Shown: positions 53,057 to 61,924, numbered from the stretch's first letter. The stretch: 64,000 bases of DNA from Flavobacteriales bacterium (GCA_026196775.1 JAPHUD010000007.1:212175-276174), one strand, 5' to 3'. The notes: generated by a model from the sequence alone, not told the origin. Made by a program: numbers and translations.

Positions 53057-53413
53057 ATGACAGAAATTATAGGTGTATCAATTCCAATTTTTATAACACT
53101 AGGTGTTTTTGCAATGATAGTATTGCTTAGAAGAATGGAAAATCAGGAAAGATTAAAAATGATAGAAAAAGGTATGGATTTAAACTTGCCTAAAAAAGAA
53201 AATAATAGTGGTTCAGCATTAAAGTTTGCATTAATAGCAGTAGGTGTTGGTGTAGGCTTGTTAGTAGGGAATTTGTTGGATGTTTATACACCATTAAAAG
53301 ATGAGGTATGTTATTTTTCAATGATCTTTTTATTTGGAGGTTTAGGCTTGTTTATTGCCAATAAAATGGACGAGAAAAAACGTAAAAACAATAATAACGG
53401 AGATATTAGTTAA
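53057..53413 (+). CDS. DUF6249-like small membrane protein
   Basis: A 118-residue inner-membrane protein. One helix at the N-terminus (IIGVSIPIFITLGVFAMIVLL), a cytoplasmic RRMENQERLKMIEKGMDL segment that is typical of DUF6249, and two further helices with a glycine-rich turn (VGVGVGLLVGNLLD). ATG 53057 is preferred to the upstream 53030 start. It is divergent from the ECF sigma gene, apparently under the same sigma factor, so it is the best guess for that sigma's effector or sensor. Confidence 0.8.
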   Translation: MTEIIGVSIPIFITLGVFAMIVLLRRMENQERLKMIEKGMDLNLPKKENNSGSALKFALIAVGVGVGLLVGNLLDVYTPLKDEVCYFSMIFLFGGLGLFIANKMDEKKRKNNNNGDIS

Positions 53414-53452
53414 AACAATAATTAGATTAATTAGTGCAAATCTTTGTTTTAG

Positions 53453-53477
53453 GCAGGTTGAGAAACCTGCTTTTTTT
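53453..53477 (+). terminator. Intrinsic terminator after the DUF6249-like gene
   Basis: GCAGGTT and AACCTGC pair around GAGA, followed by seven Ts. Confidence 0.85.
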
Positions 53478-53494
53478 ATTTCAAAACTTGACTT

Positions 53495-53530
53495 TTGTCA
53501 GGAATTTTCCCTCTTAAATTTGTATCTTTG
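53495..53530 (+). promoter_or_regulatory. Promoter of hmgA with two overlapping -7 boxes
   Basis: TTG at 53495-53497, 17-base spacer, TAAATTTG at 53515-53522, immediately followed by TATCTTTG at 53523-53530. Both are exact TAnnTTTG matches; the second is 25 bases from the TTG. Starts would fall 30-45 bases before the hmgA ATG. Confidence 0.6.
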
Positions 53531-53569
53531 TTTCATAGAAAATATAAATTATTGACTTAATTACGCATT

Positions 53570-54730
53570 ATGCCTAGATATCATCAATTAGGAAATATTC
53601 CAAAAAAAAGACATACCGTTTTTAAAAGCCCTGATGGGAACTTTTATTATGAGGAACTATTTGGAACAGTAGGTTTTGATGGAATGTCCTCATTGCTTTA
53701 CCACACCCATCGACCAACACAGGTAAAAGAGATTTTAAAATCGTATAGTGTTGCTCCAAAAGTGGCGGTAGAAAAAAATATGGAATCACTTTCACTAAAA
53801 GGATTTTCTGTTCCATCAGAAAGCGATTTTCTGAAAAGTAGAAAAACAGTATTGTTTAATTCAGATTGTCATATCGTATTGGCTAGTCCAACGGAATCAC
53901 TTACAGCTTATTTTTATAAAAATACCGATTCTGATGAAGTGATTTTTGTGCATGAAGGCAAAGGAAAATTAAGAACACATTTAGGAAATATAGATTTTGA
54001 ATATGGCGATTATTTGGTTATTCCCAGAGGAATGATTTATCAAATTAATTTTGAAACAGCCAACAATCGTTTATTCATTGTAGAATCTAAAAGTCCGGTT
54101 TATACACCAAAACAATACAGAAATTGGTTTGGACAACATTTGGAACATTCGCCATTTTGCGAAAGGGATATTCATCCACCATCAGAACTAGAAACTTACA
54201 CAGATAAAGGTGAGTTTTTGGTGAAAGTGAAAAAGCAAGATATGATTCATGAATATATTTATGCAGCACACCCATTTAGTGTAGTAGGGTGGGATGGATA
54301 TAATTTTCCGTATAAATTTTCTATTCATGATTTTGAACCAATTACTGGTAGAGTACATTTACCACCACCAATTCACCAAACCTTTGAAACGGCAGGTTTT
54401 GTAATGTGTTCGTTTGTGCCTCGTTTGTACGATTACCATCCTCAGGCAATTCCAGCTCCTTATAATCACAGTAATATTGATTCTGATGAGGTGTTGTATT
54501 ATGTGGATGGCGATTTTATGAGCAGAAATAACATAGAAAGAGGACAAATTACTTTACATCCTGCAGGAATTCCTCACGGACCACATCCGGGAGCTATGGA
54601 AAGAAGCATTGGACAAAAAGAAACTGAAGAATTAGCTGTAATGGTAGATACTTTTAAGCCGTTAATGGTAACTGAAGAAGCCATGAAAATTAAAGATGGA
54701 GATTATTTCCAATCGTGGTTGGAGAGCTAG
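53570..54730 (+). CDS. hmgA: Homogentisate 1,2-dioxygenase
   Basis: HmgA is a non-haem iron(II) dioxygenase opening the ring of homogentisate to maleylacetoacetate in tyrosine degradation. The 386-residue cupin-type protein has SDEVIFVHEGKGKLRT, GDYLVIPRGMIYQI, DSDEVLYYVDGDFMSR and the metal/active-site segment LHPAGIPHGPHPGAMERS (His330, His336). About 50 residues shorter than the human enzyme, as usual for Bacteroidota. Followed 72 bases later by hppD, the preceding step of the same pathway; fahA and maiA are not here. Confidence 0.94.
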   Translation: MPRYHQLGNIPKKRHTVFKSPDGNFYYEELFGTVGFDGMSSLLYHTHRPTQVKEILKSYSVAPKVAVEKNMESLSLKGFSVPSESDFLKSRKTVLFNSDCHIVLASPTESLTAYFYKNTDSDEVIFVHEGKGKLRTHLGNIDFEYGDYLVIPRGMIYQINFETANNRLFIVESKSPVYTPKQYRNWFGQHLEHSPFCERDIHPPSELETYTDKGEFLVKVKKQDMIHEYIYAAHPFSVVGWDGYNFPYKFSIHDFEPITGRVHLPPPIHQTFETAGFVMCSFVPRLYDYHPQAIPAPYNHSNIDSDEVLYYVDGDFMSRNNIERGQITLHPAGIPHGPHPGAMERSIGQKETEELAVMVDTFKPLMVTEEAMKIKDGDYFQSWLES

Positions 54731-54802
54731 GTAATGTAAAAATTAATTAATGTAACAATTGTTTAATTAAAAAAATAACTGATAACAAATAACTAACAAA
54801 CT

Positions 54803-55960
54803 ATGAAAGATATAAAAAACGTAGAATACGGATTAGAAAAGATATTTGAAGGAGCACAAGATTTTTTACCACTATTAGGAACTGATTATGTAGAGTTTTA
54901 TGTAGGCAATGCCAAACAAGCAGCTCACTTTTACAAAACAGCATTTGGTTTTCAATCGTATGCTTACAAAGGCTTAGAAACAGGTTGTAAAGAATATGCT
55001 TCTTATGTGTTAAAGCAAGATAAAATTAGAATAGTTTTAACTACTCCTTTAAATTCAAAATCACCAATAAATGAGCATATTGTTAAACATGGTGATGGTG
55101 TTAAAGTAATTGCTCTTTGGGTAGAAGATGCCACCAAATCGTGGGAAGAAACTACTAAAAGAGGTGCAAAATCTTTTATGGAACCAACAGTAGAAAAAGA
55201 TGAGCATGGAGAGGTGGTACGTTCAGGAATTTATACTTATGGAGAAACCGTTCACATCTTTGTAGAAAGAAAAAATTATAATGGAGTATTTTTACCGGGG
55301 TATAAAAAGTGGGAATCAGATTACAATCCTGAACCAACAGGCTTGAAATTTATTGACCACATGGTTGGTAACGTAGGTTGGAATGAAATGAACCAATGGG
55401 TAAAATTTTATGAAGATGTAATGGGCTTTGTCAACTTCTTATCTTTTGATGATAAGCAAATTCATACGGAATACTCTGCTTTAATGAGTAAAGTAATGAG
55501 TAATGGTAACGGAAGAATTAAATTCCCGATTAACGAGCCTGCTGAAGGAAAGAAAAAATCTCAAATTGAAGAATACTTAGATTTTTATGAAGGACCAGGA
55601 GCACAACATATTGCTGTAGCTACAGATGATATTATTACAACAGTATCTAAATTAAGAGCCAGAGGAGTAGAGTTTTTATCCACTCCACCGGAGGAATATT
55701 ACAGAGCTGTTCCTGGTAGGCTAGAAGAACATAGCCATGAGTTGAGAGAAGACATAGAAACCTTAAAAAGTTTAGGAATAATGATAGATGCTGATGAAGA
55801 AGGTTACTTATTACAAATCTTTACCAAACCTGTAGAAGATAGACCTACCTTGTTTTTTGAAATTATTCAGCGAATGGGAGCAAGAGGCTTTGGAGCAGGA
55901 AACTTTAAAGCACTTTTTGAATCTATAGAAAGAGAACAAGAAAAAAGAGGAACACTTTAA
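54803..55960 (+). CDS. hppD: 4-hydroxyphenylpyruvate dioxygenase
   Basis: Converts 4-hydroxyphenylpyruvate to homogentisate. Two VOC-fold repeats make up the 385 residues: the N-terminal one begins YVEFYVGNAKQAAHFYKTAFGFQ, and the catalytic C-terminal one holds the iron ligands His186 (IDHMVGNVGW), His269 (AQHIAVATDDI) and Glu353 (FFEIIQRMGARGFGAGNF). The order hmgA-hppD means the product of this enzyme is the substrate of the upstream gene product. No own promoter found. Confidence 0.97.
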   Translation: MKDIKNVEYGLEKIFEGAQDFLPLLGTDYVEFYVGNAKQAAHFYKTAFGFQSYAYKGLETGCKEYASYVLKQDKIRIVLTTPLNSKSPINEHIVKHGDGVKVIALWVEDATKSWEETTKRGAKSFMEPTVEKDEHGEVVRSGIYTYGETVHIFVERKNYNGVFLPGYKKWESDYNPEPTGLKFIDHMVGNVGWNEMNQWVKFYEDVMGFVNFLSFDDKQIHTEYSALMSKVMSNGNGRIKFPINEPAEGKKKSQIEEYLDFYEGPGAQHIAVATDDIITTVSKLRARGVEFLSTPPEEYYRAVPGRLEEHSHELREDIETLKSLGIMIDADEEGYLLQIFTKPVEDRPTLFFEIIQRMGARGFGAGNFKALFESIEREQEKRGTL

Positions 55961-55976
55961 AAAATGAAAATATTTT

Positions 55977-56005
55977 TTGAATAATTATAAAAAAGTGTAC
56001 TTTAG
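55977..56005 (+). promoter_or_regulatory. Promoter of the small membrane protein gene
   Basis: TTG at 55977-55979, 18-base spacer and TACTTTAG at 55998-56005, one base off TAnnTTTG. The gene starts at 56029. Confidence 0.5.
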
Positions 56006-56028
56006 CATCAACTAAAAAACAACGACAA

Positions 56029-56217
56029 ATGAAAAAAAATAGATTAATAGGATTTATCATAATAGCAGTAATGTTTACACTTCCATTTCACTATACTTAT
56101 ATTGATATAGAAGGTAGAGGTGGTATAGGACAAGCTTTGTCTATGGCAGTGCTGATTATAGGTGTAGTTGTAGGAATCATTATGATAAATAATTCATCAG
56201 AAGAAGCACATCACTAA
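56029..56217 (+). CDS. Small membrane protein, unknown
   Basis: Sixty-two residues with two membrane helices (LIGFIIIAVMFTLPFHYTY and GQALSMAVLIIGVVVGIIMIN) separated by a polar loop IDIEGRGGIG and ending in SSEEAHH. No family recognised. Its own promoter and terminator indicate a real gene. Confidence 0.65.
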   Translation: MKKNRLIGFIIIAVMFTLPFHYTYIDIEGRGGIGQALSMAVLIIGVVVGIIMINNSSEEAHH

Positions 56218-56241
56218 ACAATAACGTGTTTAAATAATAAT

Positions 56242-56274
56242 GCCCAAAAGTGTTCATCTCTTTTGGGCTTTTTT
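56242..56274 (+). terminator. Intrinsic terminator before hisS
   Basis: GCCCAAAAG and CTTTTGGGC pair around a nine-base loop, followed by TTTTTT. Confidence 0.92.
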
Positions 56275-56309
56275 GTTGGTACTAATTTCGGGTTAAACCA
56301 TTATTATTC

Positions 56310-56317
56310 TAAATTTG
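56310..56317 (+). promoter_or_regulatory. -7 element for hisS-hutH
   Basis: TAAATTTG, an exact TAnnTTTG, 25 bases before the hisS ATG. No TTG at -33. Confidence 0.5.
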
Positions 56318-56341
56318 TACCTTTAATATTTTAAAAGCATT

Positions 56342-57802
56342 ATGAGTAGTAATAAACCAAGCTTACCAAAAGGAACAAGAGATTTTTCGCCAATAGAAAT
56401 GGCTCGCAGAAACTATATTTTCGATACCATTAAAAAAGTGTATAAAAAATATGGTTTCCAACAAATAGAAACGCCTGCCATGGAAAACCTAAGTACATTG
56501 GTAGGTACAGGTGGGGATGAAAGCGATAAGTTGATTTTTAAGATTTTGAACAGTGGAGATTATTTAGCTAAAGCGGATGAAAAAGCGTTGAAAGAGAAAA
56601 ATGCTAACGGATTAACAAAATCAATTGCTGAAAAGGCTTTGCACTACGATTTAACCGTTCCTTTTGCTCGTTATGTAGTACAAAATCAAAATGAGATTAC
56701 CTTTCCGTTTAGAAGGTTTCAGATACAACCTGTTTGGCGTGCCGACCGACCACAAAAAGGACGTTACAGAGAGTTTTACCAATGCGATGCTGATATTATT
56801 GGTTCAGATTCTTTATTGAATGAAGTGGACTTAATCAAAATTATTGATGATGTTTTTACGAAATTATTTACCGATGAAAAAGGTAATACCTTACCGTATA
56901 CTATATCCATCAATAATAGAAAAATTTTACAAGGAATAACTGAATCTGTTGGACTACAAGATAAATTTGAACAAATTGTTGTAGCAATAGATAAGTTCGA
57001 TAAGGTGGGGGAAAAAGGTGTCTATGATGAATTAGTAAGACAGGGATTAAAAGAAAATCAAATAGAGAGTTTGCTTAATTTATTGTTTAGTAGAAAACTT
57101 TCAAATTATATAAATAATATAGATAATTTTCCAAAAGATGGTATAATGAATCTATCATTAGCAGATGGAATCTTAAATGAATTAAAAGATAAAATAGGTG
57201 GAAAATTAAATGCTGATGAAGGCATTGGAGAATTAAAATTAATTTTAAAAAAATTAATCAATTTAGAAGAATTTAAACTTGGCTTAAAAACAGCAAATGT
57301 AATTTTCGACCCAACACTAGCTCGTGGGCTAGGCTATTACACAGGAACCATTATAGAAGTAAAAGTAGATAATTTCCCGAGCATTTGTGGTGGCGGAAGA
57401 TACGATGATTTAACCGGAAAATTTGGGTTAAAAGATGTTTCCGGAGTAGGCATTTCTTTTGGTGCAGATAGAATTTATGATGTGTTGTTAGACAATAATT
57501 TATATCCCAAATTTGAAGGAGATTCTACGCAAGTGTTATTCGTAAATTTTGGAGAAAAAGAACAAGATTATTGTCTGCCCTTATTGTTTCAATTAAGAGA
57601 TAAAGACATTAATGCAGAAATTTACCCTGAAGCAGCAAAGCTTAAAAAACAAATGACTTTTGCCAACAACAAAAACATTAACTATGTAGTGTTGGTGGGT
57701 AGCGATGAAATGGCTTCAGGAAAATTAACTGTAAAAAACATGAAAACAGGAGAGCAACATGCTTTCACTATTGTGGAATTAATTCAAGAATTAAAAAAAT
57801 GA
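56342..57802 (+). CDS. hisS: Histidyl-tRNA synthetase
   Basis: HisS charges tRNA-His. The 486-residue class II synthetase has motif 1 near FSPIEMARRNYIFDTIKKVYKKYGFQQIETPAME, motif 2 (QIQPVWRADRPQKGRYREFYQCDADIIG), histidine-specific ARGLGYYTGTIIEV, motif 3 (GVGISFGADRIYDVL) and an anticodon-binding C-terminal domain. It is longer than the E. coli enzyme (424) because of added segments around residues 75-105 and 240-290. Its stop overlaps the start of hutH in ATGA, so translation of the two is linked. Confidence 0.97.
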   Translation: MSSNKPSLPKGTRDFSPIEMARRNYIFDTIKKVYKKYGFQQIETPAMENLSTLVGTGGDESDKLIFKILNSGDYLAKADEKALKEKNANGLTKSIAEKALHYDLTVPFARYVVQNQNEITFPFRRFQIQPVWRADRPQKGRYREFYQCDADIIGSDSLLNEVDLIKIIDDVFTKLFTDEKGNTLPYTISINNRKILQGITESVGLQDKFEQIVVAIDKFDKVGEKGVYDELVRQGLKENQIESLLNLLFSRKLSNYINNIDNFPKDGIMNLSLADGILNELKDKIGGKLNADEGIGELKLILKKLINLEEFKLGLKTANVIFDPTLARGLGYYTGTIIEVKVDNFPSICGGGRYDDLTGKFGLKDVSGVGISFGADRIYDVLLDNNLYPKFEGDSTQVLFVNFGEKEQDYCLPLLFQLRDKDINAEIYPEAAKLKKQMTFANNKNINYVVLVGSDEMASGKLTVKNMKTGEQHAFTIVELIQELKK

Positions 57803-59310
57803 GTGTTCATCATATCAATATAAACTGGATAGATTTAACAGTAGTTAATGAAATCATCAATCAACAGAAAAAATTACAACTTTCTGAAGATGCTATAATT
57901 GCAATAGAAAAATGTAGAAGCTATTTGGATGAAAAACTAAGCAGACACGATAAACCAATTTATGGTATCAATACAGGTTTTGGTTCCTTATGCGATACAC
58001 AAATATCTAACGACCAACTAGAGCAATTACAACGAAATTTAGTAATGTCGCACGCTTGCGGTTTAGGAGAAGAAGTCCCTCAAGAAGTTGTTCAGTTGAT
58101 GCTGTTGCTCAAAATTCAGGGATTAAGCTATGGCAATTCAGGTGTTCAGTTAGTAACCGTTCAGCGATTAATAGATTTTTATAATAATGGAGTTTATCCG
58201 GTGGTTTATCAGCAAGGTTCTTTAGGAGCTTCGGGCGATTTAGCTCCCTTGGCTCATTTATCATTACCCTTATTAGGCTTAGGCGAAGTAGTGGTTGAAG
58301 GTAAAAAATATTCAGCTGCTGAAATTAACAAAAAATTTAATTGGGAGCCCATACAATTAAAATCTAAAGAAGGATTGGCATTGCTTAACGGGACACAGTT
58401 TATGAGTGCTTATGGCATTTATTCCTTGATGAAAGCTAAAAAAATGTCCACTTTTATGGATGTAGTTGCAGCTATTTCTTTAGAAGCGTATGATGGTAGA
58501 ATTGAACCTTTTAATGAGTTAATTCATAAGGTAAGGCCACATAACGGACAATTTATTACTTCAAGAAACATTTTAAAAGTTTTAGAGGGGAGTGAAATTG
58601 CTGCTCAAGATAAAAAACATGTTCAAGACCCTTATTCTTTTAGATGCATTCCGCAAGTTCACGGAGCTTCAAAAGATGTAATTGCTCATGTGCAAAAAGT
58701 GTTTGAAACAGAAATTAATTCGGTTACCGATAATCCAACTATTTTTCCTGAGGCTGACGAGGTGATTTCAGCAGGAAATTTTCATGGACAACCTTTGGCA
58801 ATGGCGTTAGATTATTTAGGAATTGCCATAGCAGAACTAGGAAGTGTTTCTGAAAGAAGAATTTACAAACTTATTGGTGGGACAAGAAACTTACCTCCAT
58901 TTTTAGTAGCTAATCCGGGGTTAAACAGTGGTTTTATGATTCCTCAATATGCAGCAGCTTCTGTAGTAAGTCAAAACAAACAATTGGCTACTCCTTGCTC
59001 TGTGGATACGATAGATTCTTCCAATGGACAAGAAGACCATGTAAGTATGGGAGCTAATGCAGCTACAAAAGTTGCTCGAATGATGGATAATTTAGAAAAG
59101 ATTGTAGGGATAGAATTGCTAAATGCATCACAAGCATTGGCGTTTAGAAAACCGTTGAAATCATCTGATTACATAGAAAATTTAATAGCAGCATACAGAA
59201 AAGAAGTGCCATTTGTAGAACAAGATATAGAAATGCAACCGGTTATTCAAAGAAGTATAGCTTTTGTTAGAAATAAAGCACAGCAAACGGCATTAACTGA
59301 TTTTTTATAA
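57799..59310 (+). CDS. hutH: Histidine ammonia-lyase
   Basis: HutH removes ammonia from histidine to give urocanate, the first step of histidine degradation. The 503 residues carry the MIO-forming triad Ala144-Ser145-Gly146 in GSLGASGDLAPLAHLSLPL, YGINTGFGSLCDTQIS near the N-terminus, and FHGQPLAMALDYL and DSSNGQEDHVSMGANAA. Phe/Tyr lyase activity cannot be excluded from motifs, but length and hisS neighbourhood favour histidine. The third hut gene, hutI, is 39 kb away; a small lipoprotein gene follows after seven bases. Confidence 0.93.
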   Translation: MSVHHININWIDLTVVNEIINQQKKLQLSEDAIIAIEKCRSYLDEKLSRHDKPIYGINTGFGSLCDTQISNDQLEQLQRNLVMSHACGLGEEVPQEVVQLMLLLKIQGLSYGNSGVQLVTVQRLIDFYNNGVYPVVYQQGSLGASGDLAPLAHLSLPLLGLGEVVVEGKKYSAAEINKKFNWEPIQLKSKEGLALLNGTQFMSAYGIYSLMKAKKMSTFMDVVAAISLEAYDGRIEPFNELIHKVRPHNGQFITSRNILKVLEGSEIAAQDKKHVQDPYSFRCIPQVHGASKDVIAHVQKVFETEINSVTDNPTIFPEADEVISAGNFHGQPLAMALDYLGIAIAELGSVSERRIYKLIGGTRNLPPFLVANPGLNSGFMIPQYAAASVVSQNKQLATPCSVDTIDSSNGQEDHVSMGANAATKVARMMDNLEKIVGIELLNASQALAFRKPLKSSDYIENLIAAYRKEVPFVEQDIEMQPVIQRSIAFVRNKAQQTALTDFL

Positions 59311-59317
59311 TAACTAT

Positions 59318-59737
59318 ATGAAAAATACACTTTTCATAACAATAATAATATTGACTATGGCTTGTACACAACAATCGCAAGAGAAAGAAGCTATTTTAGA
59401 AGTGATGAGCCAACAAGAGCAAGATTGGAACAATGGAGATGTTGACGCTTTTATGCAAGGCTATTGGCAGTCAGATTCGCTAATGTTTGTCGGTAAAAAT
59501 GGTATCAAATACGGTTGGCAAACTACCTTAGAGAACTACAAAAAATCATACCCCGATAAATCTACTATGGGCAAACTTTCTTTCACAATAGAAAAGTTGG
59601 AAGTGGAAAATCAGGCAGCTTTTATGCTAGGGAAGTGGAATATTACTCGAGATAGTGGGAATATTGGTGGGTATTTTACCCTCTATTGGAAAAAAATTGA
59701 TGGGAAGTGGTTGATAGTGCTAGATCATACCAGCTAA
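59318..59737 (+). CDS. Lipoprotein with DUF4440/SnoaL-like domain
   Basis: A 139-residue protein with a lipobox signal (LTMAC at residues 12-16) and an NTF2-like fold: VMSQQEQDWNNGDVDAFMQGYWQSDSLMFVG and GYFTLYWKKIDGKWLIVLDHTS match DUF4440. This fold includes enzymes and binding proteins; no catalytic residue can be assigned. Seven bases after hutH, so co-transcribed with hisS-hutH. Confidence 0.85.
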   Translation: MKNTLFITIIILTMACTQQSQEKEAILEVMSQQEQDWNNGDVDAFMQGYWQSDSLMFVGKNGIKYGWQTTLENYKKSYPDKSTMGKLSFTIEKLEVENQAAFMLGKWNITRDSGNIGGYFTLYWKKIDGKWLIVLDHTS

Positions 59738-59903
59738 TTAATAATACAAATTTTTCTATTAAATAATGACTAAACGCCATAAAAATGTGCTCAAAATTCA
59801 CAAGTTATAATTCTTATTTAGTTTGAATATAAATTATTTTCTTTTTTAGTTAATATCTTAATTATTGATTATAATTGTATTGTTAATTAAAAACTATAAA
59901 TAC

Positions 59904-60368
59904 ATGAAAAAGAAAACGCTACTAGTTGGGTTGTTTGTTTCTTCTATAAGCTTAAGTGCACAAGAAGTTATATCCACCCAAGGAGATAGTTATGATAATG
60001 GGACAAACACCATAGATTTTACTATTGGTGAGCCTGTTATTGAAACTGTCTCTGATGGATCTAATGATGTCACGCAAGGATTTCATCAGACTAATTTAAC
60101 CATTACCAATATTGAAGATTTAGATGTTAATTTTTCGGTTAATATTTATCCGAACCCTACTTCAGATGTAATCAATTTAACTATTGATGAATATGAAGAG
60201 GTTACTATTCAGATTTTTGACATGGGAGGGAAGTTGATTGAAGAAACTACTCTAACATCTTCAACAACAAATGTAAATGTGTCTGATTACTCTAAAGGAA
60301 CATATATGTTAACCTTAATACAATCTGACAAGAAAAAAATTAAAACGTATAAAATCGTAAAAAATTAA
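59904..60368 (+). CDS. Small T9SS-exported protein
   Basis: A 154-residue protein with a signal peptide (ending SLSAQ), a short strand-rich region (STQGDSYDNGTNTIDFTIGEPV, VTQGFHQTNL), and a T9SS type A sorting domain (INIYPNPTS-like VNIYPNPTSDVINLTI ... KTYKIVKN). The frame extends to 59865, but only ATG 59904 gives a signal peptide. The following gene is 30 bases downstream; small T9SS proteins of this sort commonly precede an adhesin-like gene in Bacteroidota, in my recollection. Confidence 0.88.
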   Translation: MKKKTLLVGLFVSSISLSAQEVISTQGDSYDNGTNTIDFTIGEPVIETVSDGSNDVTQGFHQTNLTITNIEDLDVNFSVNIYPNPTSDVINLTIDEYEEVTIQIFDMGGKLIEETTLTSSTTNVNVSDYSKGTYMLTLIQSDKKKIKTYKIVKN

Positions 60369-60398
60369 AAATATAATTAACCTAAAACAAAAAACAAA

Positions 60399-61871
60399 AT
60401 GAAAAAAATTATACTATCAGTATTAGCAATAGTAGCCTTATCATTTAGCATGTGGGCTCAAAGTCCGGAAGCATTTAAATACCAAGCGGTTGTAAGAGAT
60501 GCTTCTCAAAATATAATACCTAATCAAGCAGTAGGGATGAGATTAACAATAATGCAAGGAAGTACTTCAGGAACAGTGGTTTATCAGGAAACATTTGCGC
60601 CTACAAGTAATTCATATGGTTTAGTAAATTTAGAAATTGGAACAGGAACAGTAGTTTCTGGAACATTTGCATCAATTGATTGGGCAAACGGTCCATATTT
60701 TATTGAAACAGCTATGGATGCAACAGGAGGAACAAGTTATGTTGTTATGGGAGCTTCTCAATTAGTGAGTGTACCTTATGCATTGTATTCTAAAATGGCA
60801 GGAAGTGCAGTAAATGATTCAGTAAATGATGCGGATGCAGACCCAACAAATGAATATAACACATCGGTAGTATTAAACGGAGATAGCTTGGAGATAACTG
60901 ATTTAGGAGGAACAATTAAAGCTGATTTATCAAGTTTATCTGGAGGATCTTCAAATTGGACAGTTAGTGGAAACAATATCTACAATTCAAATGCTGGATT
61001 GGTTGGTGTAGGGTTTACTAACCCAATGCATACTTTAGCTGTTGGTAAAACAGATACTACTACTGCTTTAGCAGTTGGTTTTGTTGGATCTTTTAATAAT
61101 GCATATTCTGGAAAACTTGTTTTTTCAGAAGATTTATCATTTAATGGAGATTGTGGTTTAATGTTTCAACATAATGGTTCTACAAACAATCTACATTTAA
61201 TGGGAGGTTGTACTACTTTTGGAGATACAATAGCTCGTTTTAATAGAAGTGGTTTTTCAAACATTAAAAGATTACGTCTTGGTAATAATATCTTAACAAA
61301 TGCTACGAACCCTTTATCAGTTAATGGTAATTCTGATTTTACTGGAGATATGACTATTACTGGTAATTTAAATGTTACCGGTAATATTGCTAAAGGTGGT
61401 GGAACTTTTAAAATTGATCACCCACTTGATCCGGCAAATAAATATTTAGTTCATAGTTTTGTTGAATCGCCAGAAATGATGAATATCTATAGTGGTAATA
61501 TTGTTACAGATGCAAACGGATATGCTACAGTTGAATTACCATCTTATTTTGAAGCAGCAAATAAAGATTTCAGATATCAGTTAACTGTAATTGGAACATT
61601 CGCACAAGCCATTATTAAAGAAAAAATTAGCAATAATAAATTCATAATTCAAACCAACCAGCCTAATACAGAGGTTAGCTGGTCTGTAACAGGAATTCGT
61701 GCTGATAAATATGCTAATGCAAATAGAGTAGAGGATGAGGTTGAAAAAGAGTTGAAAGGAACTTATATTCACCCTGAATTATATGGAGCTACGAAAGAAC
61801 AGTCTGAAACAGCAGTTAAAGAAAAAATTATACTTGATAAAAAAGAAGAGACTAATGATTTAGATAAATAA
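60399..61871 (+). CDS. Secreted beta-structured surface protein with a conserved C-terminal module
   Basis: A 490-residue protein with a signal peptide (ending FSMWAQ). The N-terminal part has the PEAFKYQAVVRDASQNII ... SNSYGLVNLEIGTG pattern of Bacteroidota tail-fiber-domain proteins, the middle is Asn/Gly-rich and collagen-like, and the end (residues about 325-445) has GGTFKIDHPLDPANKYLVHSFVESP ... VSWSVTGIRADKYANANRVE, a compact block I associate with many unrelated bacterial proteins but whose function I do not know. The intramolecular chaperone domain usual at the end of tail-fiber proteins is absent. Co-transcribed with the small T9SS gene upstream. Confidence 0.85.
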   Translation: MKKIILSVLAIVALSFSMWAQSPEAFKYQAVVRDASQNIIPNQAVGMRLTIMQGSTSGTVVYQETFAPTSNSYGLVNLEIGTGTVVSGTFASIDWANGPYFIETAMDATGGTSYVVMGASQLVSVPYALYSKMAGSAVNDSVNDADADPTNEYNTSVVLNGDSLEITDLGGTIKADLSSLSGGSSNWTVSGNNIYNSNAGLVGVGFTNPMHTLAVGKTDTTTALAVGFVGSFNNAYSGKLVFSEDLSFNGDCGLMFQHNGSTNNLHLMGGCTTFGDTIARFNRSGFSNIKRLRLGNNILTNATNPLSVNGNSDFTGDMTITGNLNVTGNIAKGGGTFKIDHPLDPANKYLVHSFVESPEMMNIYSGNIVTDANGYATVELPSYFEAANKDFRYQLTVIGTFAQAIIKEKISNNKFIIQTNQPNTEVSWSVTGIRADKYANANRVEDEVEKELKGTYIHPELYGATKEQSETAVKEKIILDKKEETNDLDK

Positions 61872-61892
61872 TTGGTTTTGATTTTAAAAATG

Positions 61893-61924
61893 AAAAAAGT
61901 CCTTCTCTCGAAGGACTTTTTTTT
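61893..61924 (+). terminator. Intrinsic terminator after the surface protein gene
   Basis: AAAAAAGTCCTT and AAGGACTTTTTT pair around a six-base loop, with further Ts. Confidence 0.92.
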
